This document shows, one piece after another, positions 16,968 through 25,432 of a stretch of 64,000 nucleotides of DNA. Under the pieces are notes generated by a model, which made no database searches, was not told the DNA's origin, and worked only from the letters and a program-made list of their open reading frames with translations. The DNA is from Salidesulfovibrio brasiliensis JCM 12178. GTDB lineage: Bacteria > Desulfobacterota > Desulfovibrionia > Desulfovibrionales > Desulfovibrionaceae. Each line of letters starts with the position of its first letter. Position 1 is the first letter of the stretch. A program made the translations under genes and the position numbers. The stretch covers positions 1-64,000 of the forward strand of contig NZ_BBCB01000005.1 in the NCBI RefSeq assembly GCF_001311825.1, written 5' to 3'.

Positions 16968-18347
16968 CTATTGTTTGACGCCGTATCCGGCGCGGCTCCA
17001 CGCAAGCATTCCGCCAGCCATGCCGCGCACGTCCTCGTATCCGTTGTTCTGCAGATATGATGCGGCGATATTGGAGCGGTAGCCCGAGCCGCAGTAAATG
17101 ATGAGTTCTTCGTCCTTTTTGGCTTCGAGCTTGCCGTCCAGCACGTCAATGAGCGGCACGGTTTCCGCGCCGGGGATGATGCCCTGCGCGATTTCGGCCG
17201 GGGTTCGGACATCGATGATGCGTTGGCCGCCCTTACCGAGGACCGCGTGCAGGTCCTGCGCCGAGAGTTGCTGCAGACGCGATACCGGTCGACCCGAGTA
17301 TACCCACGCTGCCACGCCGCCGTGCAGCCAGCCGAAGATGCGGTCGTAGCCGATGCGGTGCAGTTCCGTGACCATGCGTTTGTATTCGTCCTCGCTGTCC
17401 ACCACCAGCAGCAGGTCGCGGTCCGGCGGGACGACCATGCCGACCCAGTTTGCCAGCTGCGGCTCGAAGCCGATGTTGACAGAGCCGGGCAGGTGGAAGC
17501 CGCTGAACGCCGCGGAGTCGCGCACGTCGATGACCACGGTGTCGTCTTCAATGGCCGCCTCGAACTGGTCCGGCTCCATGGCCTTGTCCATGGGGCAGCT
17601 TTCCAGTAGCGGCGCGCCGTCGGCGTTGGTGCCGATGATGTGCGTGAAGCTGCGCGGGCGGGCCGGGAACTCCTTGGTCATTTCAGCGTAAAAGTCCTCG
17701 TAGTTCTCGAACTGCATCATGGGGTTGTAGCGGCGCTCGTAGCCCAGCGTGGAGGACTGTTTGGAGCTCATGCCGCGCCCGCAGAGGGATCCCTGCCCGT
17801 GGGCAGGAAAGACTTCCACATAGTCGGGGTAGCGGGCCAGTTTGACCTTGAGGCTGTTCCAGAGGTTCTGCACCTGCTCGTCGAGCTTGGCCTCGCCTAC
17901 GAGGTCCGGTCTGCCGATGTCGCCCACGAAGAGCAGGTCGCCCGTGAGCACCATCCACGGCTCTTCACCGCGCATGGTATCTGCCAGCAGGATGGAAAGC
18001 GCGTCGGGCGTGTGGCCGGGGCTGTGGAAGAATTCCATGTGTGCGCTGCCGATGGTCAGAGTGTCGCCTTCGCTGATCGGTTTGAACGGGAAGTTCACCG
18101 GCGAGGTCTCGTACATCATGAGCTCGCAGCCGGTCAGGGCGCGGAGCTCCTGATTGCCGCTGACATGGTCCGCGTGGACGTGCGTGTCGATGACGGCGGT
18201 GATCTTCATGCCCTCCTCGCGCGAGATGTCCAGATAGTCCTGCACGTCGCGTTTGGGGTCCACCACGATCATTTCCTTGGCACCGGGACAGCCGATGACA
18301 TAGGAAAAACAGCCAAGGCCGGGAGTGACAATTTGCTTAAAATACAT
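16968..18347 (-). CDS. Metallo-beta-lactamase fold / double rhodanese protein (persulfide-metabolising type)
   Basis: A 459-residue three-domain protein. Residues 1-240 form a metallo-hydrolase domain with THVHADH at 55-61, a later HSPGHTPDALS and GDLLFVGDIGRPDL, as in glyoxalase II-like persulfide dioxygenases. Two rhodanese domains follow. The first (about 265-355) has VVDSEDEYK where the active cysteine should be, so it is probably inactive. The second (about 365-455) has the loop YCGSGYRS with an active-site Cys. The layout resembles CstB-type sulfide/persulfide detoxification enzymes. The single-gene unit has its own promoter with palindromes at 18353-18423 and a strong terminator. The reaction is inferred; only the domains are directly visible. 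Confidence 0.85.
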   Translation of the reverse strand: MYFKQIVTPGLGCFSYVIGCPGAKEMIVVDPKRDVQDYLDISREEGMKITAVIDTHVHADHVSGNQELRALTGCELMMYETSPVNFPFKPISEGDTLTIGSAHMEFFHSPGHTPDALSILLADTMRGEEPWMVLTGDLLFVGDIGRPDLVGEAKLDEQVQNLWNSLKVKLARYPDYVEVFPAHGQGSLCGRGMSSKQSSTLGYERRYNPMMQFENYEDFYAEMTKEFPARPRSFTHIIGTNADGAPLLESCPMDKAMEPDQFEAAIEDDTVVIDVRDSAAFSGFHLPGSVNIGFEPQLANWVGMVVPPDRDLLLVVDSEDEYKRMVTELHRIGYDRIFGWLHGGVAAWVYSGRPVSRLQQLSAQDLHAVLGKGGQRIIDVRTPAEIAQGIIPGAETVPLIDVLDGKLEAKKDEELIIYCGSGYRSNIAASYLQNNGYEDVRGMAGGMLAWSRAGYGVKQ

Positions 18348-18352
18348 GTATT

Positions 18353-18423
18353 AATCCCCTTTGGATGAGTGGTTTCTGATAGTGATTCCTATCAATAATA
18401 CCTTTCATCCAAAGGGGATTCAA
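18353..18423 (-). promoter_or_regulatory. Promoter with nested inverted repeats upstream of the metallo-hydrolase/rhodanese gene
   Basis: On the minus strand TTGAAT (18423-18418) and TATTAT (18400-18395) are separated by 17 bases. An 18-base palindrome, TGATAGGAATCACTATCA (18394-18377), lies right after the -10 and should cover the transcription start. A perfect 16-bp inverted repeat has one arm in the -35/spacer (18420-18405) and the other (18368-18353) containing the AAAGGGG ribosome site 8 bases before the ATG. A repressor operator is likely. If a longer transcript is made, the same repeat would hide the ribosome site in a hairpin. Confidence 0.6.
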
Positions 18424-18463
18424 CCCGTGTTGGGAAAAAAACGGGTTCTTTTTTCAGGTTTCT

Positions 18464-19518
18464 TTATTCTTCCAGCAATTTCGCTGATCTGGCATCGAAG
18501 GCGTCTGCAAGGTCTGCAAGGCTGTCGGCCATGACCGTCAGGAAGTCCTCGGCATTGTCGGAGTCCAGCGAGCGGCGGTAGCTCCACATGGCTATGTAGA
18601 AGAGCTCTCCGGTTTCACAATCCGGGCAGTGCTCGCGCATTGCGTCCACAACGATGTTTTTGATGCGGTCACGTTCCTTGACCGCGCCCTTGAGCCGACT
18701 GCCGGCGACGGTGACTTCCTTGGCGCCCACGCCGTGGTCGGCCATGGCGGTCTGGAACGAGGCGTTGGCACGTTCTGCCGAGCGTGCGGCGCGGATGTAG
18801 CGGGCCACGGTCTCTGCAATGGCCGGGTCGATGGTGGCGCGAACCGCCTTGGAGGTGCGGCGCAGGCCTTTGGCATAGACCCTGAACATGTCGGAGATTT
18901 CGGGGACGGTCAGGGTATAGGTTTCTCCTTCCGGAGCAGTGGGTGAGGCCATACGGGCCGTTTCCTCTACCCTGTCCACGAATACCGGCTTGTAGTCGCG
19001 GAAAATTCCCTGAGCCATGCCCGGGGTGAGCAGATATTCAAAAAGCACGGCACGGGCCTTGGCGCTTTCCGAGCCTTCCACATTGAACCCCTCGAGGCTG
19101 CGCCCGAAGCGCATGTTCATCTTGCGGAAGCTCAAGTTCGTGGCCGGGTTGCCGGACTTGCTGAACCGGCCGGGCACGAACCCTTCCACCAGCGTGCGCG
19201 CGGCAGCGTCGAGAAAGCCCACCGTGACCACGTCGTCTTCCTCGACAACGCGTGGGGGAGCGGTTTCCTCAACCACGGGAACTTTGGTCTCGGCTTCTTC
19301 TGTGGTGGCGTTGTCCACTTCCGCAGTCGCGTTGGATGCGGTGTAGTCCGGTTCGGCTTTCTGGCCGTTCACGGTCCAGGCCGGTGCTTCAGGCGGGGCG
19401 TTAACGTCGGCCCGCTCTTCCGGGGCTTTTTCGCCCCCCGAGCGGAGCAACAGGGCGCTCCGCCGAGAAGGATGATTGCGCCGAGCGCGAGGGCCAGTCC
19501 GGTCATGCGTCCTTTCAT
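18464..19518 (-). CDS. Exported protein of unknown function coupled to nptA, with an apparent 1-base deletion
   Basis: Not recognised. A signal sequence (MKGRMTGLALALGAIILLGGAPCC) starts at 19518 and overlaps the nptA stop as ATGA, so translation is probably coupled. The frame breaks in a run of six C on the plus strand at 19434-19439. With seven, it joins CCSARGGEKAPEERADVNAPPEA and continues to 18464, about 351 residues. After an acidic Glu/Thr/Val-rich spacer (residues 40-90) the body is helical, with RFSKSGNPATNLSFRKMNMRFGRSLEGFN and a CPDCETGELFYIAMWSYRRSLDS segment. The twin cysteines near residue 24 are not a clean lipobox. A periplasmic role connected with phosphate transport is only a guess from position. 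Confidence 0.65.
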
Positions 19519-21182
19519 GCCGATTGCTCCTTGGTCTCCGGATTGAACTTCCAGTTGTAGTCGTTTTCCTCGTTCGCACTGCGGCACATTTCAGCCGTCT
19601 CCCGCATTTCGGACCAGTAAACAGTCCCCTTGATGGCCTGCTCTGCCATGCGGCGCGACCGGGAGTAGAATTCAAGCAGGCTGACCATGGTGTCCAGATC
19701 GATGCTGCCGTCGGCCCCGGCCTTCAAGAGTGAGGCCTTGAGGGTGTGATACACGTCCAGCAGCTCGGCCATCAGGTCCTGAAGGTCGCTGAATTCCGGT
19801 GCGCAGGGCGTATGCGCCACGTTCAGAACATGCTTTACCATGGCACGGTAGGATTTGTCTGCATCGTAGACCGAACCGGGCAGAGAATGGTTCAGCGTTG
19901 CGTGCGCCCTTGAGTTTGTTTCTATGATTTCAAGGACTACCGTGTAGTACTGAAGCACGCGAAGCGCTTTTGGCAGTTGTTCGGAGAGTTGGCTCGGCAG
20001 GGCCATGCTCTGAAGTGAGGAGCAGAAGGCGCGGCAGGAGCTGATGAGGCTTTCCAGCGCGGCTTTGTCGCGCGGGAGATTGCCGTAGCGAAAATCTGTG
20101 GCAAGCGCCTTTTGCGCCATGAGACGGACTTCCTCGCCGAGTCTGCCCACTTCCATGAAAAGTGCGTCAATGGCCAGCGTGGGCGCACGCAGGACGTTTC
20201 GGTCTATGAAGCGTGGCTTGGCAATGTCCGGAAGCTGCGTTCCGATTCGGCGTTCAAGGAAGCCGACAAGCCGATCTGTGAACGGCAGGAACAAAAATGC
20301 CCCGAAAAAATTGAAGATGGTGTGAAAGAGCGCAAGTGTGACAGCCGGGTCTCCGTCGCCGTTCATGGCTTTGGCCACCGAGAGCAGGGGAACAAGCAGC
20401 AGCAGGGCGATACAGCCTGTAATGCCGTTGAAGGCGATATGGCCGAAGGCGACTTTCTTTGCGTTGGTGGTGGCGCCGATGACGCTCAGCGCGGCTGTGG
20501 AAGTGGTGCCGATGTTGGTTCCGATAACTGCGGCGGCAGCGGCTTCGACCGGGATGATGCCTGAGAGCGTGGCGGTCAGAACGATGGCCATGGCCGCGCT
20601 GGAGCTCTGCATGAGCAGGGTCAGCATGAAGCCTATGCCGAGAAAGATGGGCAGGGAAAGCGGGCCGGTGCTGAACGCGGCAAAGTCGATGTTCGGGGCA
20701 AGTTCAGTGAAGCCCCCCTGAAGTATTTCGATGCCGAGAAAAAAGAGGCCGAATCCGGCGAAGGCTTCGCCCATCGAGCTTTTTCGTCCATTCTTGGTGC
20801 ATGTGAGTTTCAGGAGCGCGCCTATGCCGATGAGCGGCAGTGCAAGCGCCTTGACTTTCACGTTCACGCCGATGGCGGCCACGATCCAGCCGGTCATGGT
20901 GGTGCCGATGTTGCTGCCGTAGATGACGCCCATGGACTGGCGCAGGGTGATGAGTCCGGCGTTTACGAAGCCGATGACCGCGACGGTCACGGCGCTTGAA
21001 GACTGGACGATGGCGGTGATGAGAAAGCCGGAACCGAGGCCGCGGAGAGGGGTCTTGGTCCATTGGCCCAGAATGTTTTTCAGGGCGGTCCCGGCGGCGC
21101 TTCTGAGACCGTTGGTCATCATCCCCATTCCGATGAGGAACAGGCCTAGGCCGCCGAACAGGCCGGTTAGTATGGCTGTCAT
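19515..21182 (-). CDS. nptA: Na/Pi cotransporter family protein with PhoU-like C-terminus
   Basis: A 555-residue sodium-dependent phosphate symporter of the NptA/YjbB type. The membrane part (residues 1-310) contains the two inverted Na/Pi repeats with QSSSAVTVAVIGFVNAG and QSSSAAMAIVLTATLSG, the hallmark QSS motifs, plus GSNIGTT and GTNIGTT. The C-terminal 230 residues are helical and PhoU-like. No Pho box was found just upstream (21183-21261). The coupled exported protein follows with a 4-base overlap. Confidence 0.9.
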   Translation of the reverse strand: MTAILTGLFGGLGLFLIGMGMMTNGLRSAAGTALKNILGQWTKTPLRGLGSGFLITAIVQSSSAVTVAVIGFVNAGLITLRQSMGVIYGSNIGTTMTGWIVAAIGVNVKVKALALPLIGIGALLKLTCTKNGRKSSMGEAFAGFGLFFLGIEILQGGFTELAPNIDFAAFSTGPLSLPIFLGIGFMLTLLMQSSSAAMAIVLTATLSGIIPVEAAAAAVIGTNIGTTSTAALSVIGATTNAKKVAFGHIAFNGITGCIALLLLVPLLSVAKAMNGDGDPAVTLALFHTIFNFFGAFLFLPFTDRLVGFLERRIGTQLPDIAKPRFIDRNVLRAPTLAIDALFMEVGRLGEEVRLMAQKALATDFRYGNLPRDKAALESLISSCRAFCSSLQSMALPSQLSEQLPKALRVLQYYTVVLEIIETNSRAHATLNHSLPGSVYDADKSYRAMVKHVLNVAHTPCAPEFSDLQDLMAELLDVYHTLKASLLKAGADGSIDLDTMVSLLEFYSRSRRMAEQAIKGTVYWSEMRETAEMCRSANEENDYNWKFNPETKEQSA

Positions 21183-21261
21183 GGTGTTTCCGGATTCCTC
21201 CTGTGCGCGAATCCTACGTAATTCGTGGAGAAAATCAAGAAACTACGGGTGCGGAGTGCCC

Positions 21262-21417
21262 CTAGTAGCGGCGTTTCAGCTCGTTATCCTTTTCCTGATC
21301 GAAGTCGATGTCGATGTTCTGGCGGCCGTTGCCTCGTCCTTTCATGGTGGAGAGCGCGATGATACCGAGCGCGATAAGAGCAGTCACAAGCGTGACCGTG
21401 AGCGTGGTTTTGTCCAT
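21262..21417 (-). CDS. Small single-pass membrane protein
   Basis: A 51-residue frame starting MDKTTLTVTLVTALIALGIIALSTMKG, with one membrane helix (residues 5-24) and a short charged tail, NIDIDFDQEKDNELKRRY. The tail is predicted to be cytoplasmic. It lies between tRNA-Asn and nptA on the same strand, 80 bases before nptA. The ribosome site is weak. It looks like a real small gene because codon use and the hydrophobic-charged layout are protein-like, but I cannot assign a family. Confidence 0.55.
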   Translation of the reverse strand: MDKTTLTVTLVTALIALGIIALSTMKGRGNGRQNIDIDFDQEKDNELKRRY

Positions 21418-21504
21418 TGCTGTGTCCGGTTGGTTTCAGGTGGTCGTTCGGGAAGGCGGTTCTTATCAGGCCGGGGCGGGAAAGGGAAGCTCTATGGCTC
21501 AACA

Positions 21505-21537
21505 AAAAAAAAAGCTCCGGTCATCTGACCGGAGCTT
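21505..21537 (-). terminator. Intrinsic terminator of the tRNA-Asn gene
   Basis: A 12-bp stem (AAGCTCCGGTCA and its complement, 2-base loop) is followed on the minus strand by a run of ten T after the shared GAGC. It lies ten bases beyond the tRNA 3' end. Confidence 0.88.
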
Positions 21538-21547
21538 TTGATTTTTC

Positions 21548-21623
21548 TGGCTCCCCAGCACGGACTTGAACCGCGAACTTAGTGGTTAACAGCCACTCGC
21601 TCTGCCGATTGAGCTACTGGGGA
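21548..21623 (-). tRNA. tRNA-Asn (anticodon GTT)
   Basis: A 76-base tRNA with encoded CCA end. The acceptor stem TCCCCAG pairs with CTGGGGA, the D arm is AGCTCAATCGGCAGAGC, the anticodon loop is CTGTTAA (anticodon GTT), and the T arm is GCGGTTCAAGTCCGT. A promoter precedes it (21654-21682) and a strong terminator follows. Confidence 0.95.
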
Positions 21624-21653
21624 ACAATCGGTGCGTCGTTGACGCGAGAAAGG

Positions 21654-21682
21654 GATTTATGTGAATCGGCAACCGCCGTCAA
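21654..21682 (-). promoter_or_regulatory. Promoter for tRNA-Asn
   Basis: On the minus strand TTGACG (21682-21677) and TAAATC (21659-21654) are separated by 17 bases, 30 bases before the mature tRNA 5' end. The spacing fits a short tRNA leader. Confidence 0.65.
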
Positions 21683-21820
21683 GGGATTTTTTAAAAAAAG
21701 TTCCCATGACTTCCCTTCTGTGCGGGTAGATGGCATTTCTTTCCTTGCAGAGTGGGTCGGAACTAATGTATTAGGTCCAGCCCGCTTCGGAAAAGACGGG
21801 TGGCCCGGTAGGGAAAAGGT

Positions 21821-21845
21821 GCAGTGTTTTCATGCAAAACGCTGC
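21821..21845 (+). repeat. Inverted repeat upstream of the lysS promoter
   Basis: A 25-base imperfect palindrome: arms GCAGTGTTTT and AAAACGCTGC around CATGC, with one mismatch that becomes a G-U pair in RNA. It ends six bases before the candidate -35 of lysS. It may be an activator or repressor site. The remainder of the 21624-21931 gap holds only the two divergent promoters. Confidence 0.4.
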
Positions 21846-21851
21846 AATTTC

Positions 21852-21880
21852 TTGACTGGAATAGGAATATGGCTTAGGGA
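21852..21880 (+). promoter_or_regulatory. Candidate promoter of the lysS-lpxI envelope operon
   Basis: TTGACT (21852-21857) and TAGGGA (21875-21880) are separated by 17 bases, 51 bases before the lysS start. It is the best sigma-70 match upstream of nine tightly packed plus-strand genes. Confidence 0.5.
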
Positions 21881-21931
21881 TTCAACGTCTCTTGTTTTTT
21901 TCTAGACTTTTGGATCGCAAGGAACGAAGTT

Positions 21932-23518
21932 TTGGCAAACGACACGAATCGCAAGAAAAAACCCATCAAGCTGGCGACAAAGTCCGAACACGTCCAGCGC
22001 TTCATGCCCATGCTCGAAGCTCTGGATGCAAAGGACGACCTCAACCCTGTTACCAAAAACAGGGTGGAGAAAGCCTGCGCGCTGCTCGACGAAGGGGTGG
22101 ACATCTACCCCAACGACTTTCGCCGGGACACTTACATTAAAGACATTATTGAGACTTACGGCGAACACAGCGGCAAGAAACTCGAGGAGCTCGACAAGGA
22201 GTTCTCGATTGCGGGTCGTGTCATGGCCTGGCGCTCTTTCGGCAAGGCGACGTTCTTTCAGGTGCAGGACCGCACCGGACGGATGCAGGCTTTTGCCGCA
22301 CGGGATGACATCGGCGCGGACATCTACAAGCTGTTCAAGAAAACCGACGTTGGCGACATCGTTGGCATCCGCGGCAAGCTCTTTCGCACCAAAACGGACG
22401 AACTGACCATCGCCGTCGTGGAGTTCAAGCTCCTGACCAAGTCCATGCGCCCGCTGCCGGAGAAGTATCACGGCCTCAAGGACGTGGAAATCCGTTACCG
22501 TCAGCGCTACGTCGACCTCATCGTCACTCCGCGCACCAAGGAAATTTTCAAGGCCCGCACTGCCATTGTTCGCGAGATGCGCGACTTTCTTGACGAGCGC
22601 GGCTTCATGGAAGTGGAGACGCCCATGATGCAGCCCATCCCCGGCGGTGCCACGGCAAAGCCGTTTGAGACGCATCACAACGCGCTGGACATGAAACTCT
22701 TCATGCGCATCGCGCCGGAGCTGTACCTCAAGCGCCTGCTGGTGGGCGGGTTCGAGCAGGTCTACGAAATCAACCGCAACTTCCGCAACGAAGGCATCTC
22801 CACCCAGCACAACCCCGAGTTCACCATGCTCGAGTTCTATTGGGCATATGCCAACGTGTACGACCTCATGGACCTCACCGAGGACATGATCTCCCGCATC
22901 GCCCAGAAGGTTTGCGGAACCACCGTGGTTCATTATCAGGGCCACGACGTCGACCTCACCCCGGGCAAGTGGGTGCGCATGACCTTCCATGATTCACTTG
23001 AAAAGATCGGCGGCGTTCCGCCCGAAGTCTACACCGACTACGAGAAGTGTAAGGAGCTGGTGAAGAAGGGCGGGGAAAAGGTTGTCGAAGGCGAAAAGCT
23101 CGGCAAGCTGCAGGCCAAGCTCTTCGACATCCGCGTGGAACCCAAGCTGATCCAGCCTCATTTCATATATCATTACCCTACGGACATCTCGCCGCTTTCC
23201 CGGCGCAATGAGGATGATCCGGAGATCACAGACCGTTTCGAGCTGTTTATGGTCGGTCGGGAAATGGCCAACGCCTTTTCCGAACTTAATGATCCCGTTG
23301 ACCAGCGCTGCCGTTTTGAGGAGCAGGTCAAGGAAAAGGATGCCGGTGACGAGGAAGCCCACCACATGGACGAGGACTATGTCCGCGCCCTTGAGTACGG
23401 CATGCCTCCCGCGGCCGGACAAGGGGTCGGGATCGACCGCCTTGTCATGCTGCTTACCGACAGCGCCTCCATCCGTGAGGTCATCCTGTTCCCGTTGCTG
23501 CGTCCCGAACACAGTTAG
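21932..23518 (+). CDS. lysS: Lysyl-tRNA synthetase (class II)
   Basis: A 528-residue enzyme that charges tRNA-Lys. It has the N-terminal OB-fold anticodon-binding domain (residues 70-175, [22 protein letters not shown]) and the class II core: motif 1 around [21 protein letters not shown], motif 2 [23 protein letters not shown], and motif 3 [12 protein letters not shown]. It starts with TTG at 21932, seven bases after an AAGGAA ribosome site; the next ATG would cut into the conserved N-terminal region. It leads the envelope operon, with lolC 12 bases downstream. Confidence 0.96.
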   Translation: MANDTNRKKKPIKLATKSEHVQRFMPMLEALDAKDDLNPVTKNRVEKACALLDEGVDIYPNDFRRDTYIKDIIETYGEHSGKKLEELDKEFSIAGRVMAWRSFGKATFFQVQDRTGRMQAFAARDDIGADIYKLFKKTDVGDIVGIRGKLFRTKTDELTIAVVEFKLLTKSMRPLPEKYHGLKDVEIRYRQRYVDLIVTPRTKEIFKARTAIVREMRDFLDERGFMEVETPMMQPIPGGATAKPFETHHNALDMKLFMRIAPELYLKRLLVGGFEQVYEINRNFRNEGISTQHNPEFTMLEFYWAYANVYDLMDLTEDMISRIAQKVCGTTVVHYQGHDVDLTPGKWVRMTFHDSLEKIGGVPPEVYTDYEKCKELVKKGGEKVVEGEKLGKLQAKLFDIRVEPKLIQPHFIYHYPTDISPLSRRNEDDPEITDRFELFMVGREMANAFSELNDPVDQRCRFEEQVKEKDAGDEEAHHMDEDYVRALEYGMPPAAGQGVGIDRLVMLLTDSASIREVILFPLLRPEHS

Positions 23519-23530
23519 GCAAAGGACTGC

Positions 23531-24759
23531 ATGAAATTCGAGACGTTTATCGCCCTGCGCTACCTCTCCGCACTACGGAGCAGTCGTTCATCACGCTCAT
23601 TTCGGTGTTCGCGGTGCTCGGCGTTGCGCTCGGTGTCGGGTCGCTCATCGTCGTCATCGGCGTCATGAACGGCTTCTCGTCCGACCTCAGGGACAAGATT
23701 CTCGGTGTTAACGCCCACATTCTGGTGTCTTCCGTGCGTGGGGGCATCAAGGATTACCACTCGCTGGCCGATCAGGCAGAAAAGGTGCAGGGCGTGACCG
23801 GCGTGACTCCGTTCGTCTACTCGGAAGTGATGCTTTCCAACAAGCACGGTGTCAAAGGCGTCGTGTTGCGCGGCATTGACCCTGAATCGTCCCGCACTGT
23901 TTTGAGCCTTTGGGATGATATGGTGGCCGGTTCGGTGGACAATCTTGTGCGCGAAAACGATCTTCCGGGCATCATTGTCGGCTACCAGATGGCCCGTCGG
24001 CTGGGACTTGACGTGGGGTCGCAGGTCAATCTGCTTTCGCCCTCGGGGAGTTCCGGTGCGGTGGGATTCAGGCCCAAAGTGCGTCGTTTCCGCATCGCAG
24101 GAATATTCAAGACGGGCATGTTCGAGTACGACTCGTCGCTCGGGTACATGACCATTCCCGAGGCTCGTACGCTGCTCGGGTACAAGGGCGACATCGTTTC
24201 CGGCCTTGAAGTCAGCGTGGCGGACGTTGAAAAAGCCCCGGCCGTTGCAGAGGCTCTTGAAAGCCGCATCGGGTCTTTCGGGCTGCTCGTTCGGAACTGG
24301 CAGGAGATGAACGCCAACCTTTTCGCGGCCTTGAAGCTCGAAAAGACGGCCATGTTCATCATACTGGTCATGATCGTGCTGGTCGGCTCGTTCAGCATCG
24401 TCAACACGCTTGTCATGTTGGTGATGCAAAAGACGCGGGACATTGCCGTGCTCATGTCAATGGGCGCAGAAGCGTCCGGGATACGAAAGATTTTCATGCT
24501 GCAGGGGACACTTATCGGGTTCATCGGCACAGCGCTCGGGTTCGGGCTCGGCGTGCCGGTAAGTCTGTTGCTCAAGAAGTACCAGTTTATCAAACTGCCG
24601 AGCAACGTATACCCCGTGGACTATCTGCCGGTGAAGCTGGAGATGCTTGATCTGACCGTCATCGGCGTGTCGGCCATGGTGCTCTGTTTCCTCTCGACCA
24701 TCTATCCTGCGCGGCGAGCCGCGTCGCTGAATCCGAGCGAGGCGTTGCGCTATGAGTAG
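23531..24759 (+). CDS. lolC: Lipoprotein-releasing ABC transporter permease LolC/LolE, with an apparent 1-base deletion
   Basis: The permease half of the inner-membrane complex that extracts outer-membrane lipoproteins and hands them to a carrier. The ATG at 23531 gives MKFETFIALRYLSALR, then the frame breaks near 23578. Adding one base (CGGAAGCAG for CGGAGCAG) yields KQSFITLISVFAVLGVALGVG, the usual first helix of LolC. The product is 409 residues with a periplasmic domain and three C-terminal helices, ending ARRAASLNPSEALRYE, the FtsX-type signature. It overlaps lolD by eight bases. Only one permease gene is present, so it may act as a homodimer. Confidence 0.9.
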
Positions 24760-25432
24760 TGCCGTCTACAGCCTGCAGGGCGTCAGCAAGGAGTTCGAGG
24801 GACCGGCAGGGACCGTGCATGTGCTTCGCAACATCAATCTCACGGTGGATGCCGGGAGCTGTGTGGCGGTTGTGGGGGCCTCCGGGTCCGGGAAAACTTC
24901 ACTACTGCACATAATGGGCACGCTGGACAATGCCAGCGGAGGCAGCGTGCTTCTGGACGGGGTGGACCTTGAGACGCTGGATAACACCCGGCGGGCTCGG
25001 CTTCGCAACCGCGACATCGGGTTCATTTTCCAGTTCCACCATTTGCTGCCTGAATTTTCAACGCTCGAGAACGTGGCCATGCCGGGAATCATAGCCGGAC
25101 GGGCCCGTTCCGAAAGCCTGGCCCTTGCGGATGAAGCCCTGAACGACGTGGGGCTTGAGCACCGCAAGAGCCACAAGGTTACGACCCTTTCCGGGGGAGA
25201 GCGGCAGCGTGCCGCCATTGCCCGGGCCATATTGATGCGCCCCAAGGTGGTGCTCGCGGATGAGCCTACCGGAAGTCTGGACGAAGAGTCCGGTCGGATG
25301 GTAGGAGAGTTGTTGGTTTCATTGGCCAGAAACCATGGCACCACGCTGGTCGTGGTGACGCACAACCGCGACCTGGCCGGACTGATGCACCAGCGTCATG
25401 AATTGCGTTCCGGAGAACTGTATGCCTGCTAA
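24752..25432 (+). CDS. lolD: Lipoprotein-releasing ABC transporter ATP-binding protein
   Basis: A 226-residue ABC ATPase powering the Lol extractor. Visible are Walker A GASGSGKTS, the Q-loop region FIFQFHHLLPEFSTLENV (typical of LolD), the signature LSGGERQR, Walker B VVLADEPTGSLD and the switch VVTHNRDL. It overlaps lolC upstream and bamA downstream. Confidence 0.95.
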   Translation: MSSAVYSLQGVSKEFEGPAGTVHVLRNINLTVDAGSCVAVVGASGSGKTSLLHIMGTLDNASGGSVLLDGVDLETLDNTRRARLRNRDIGFIFQFHHLLPEFSTLENVAMPGIIAGRARSESLALADEALNDVGLEHRKSHKVTTLSGGERQRAAIARAILMRPKVVLADEPTGSLDEESGRMVGELLVSLARNHGTTLVVVTHNRDLAGLMHQRHELRSGELYAC

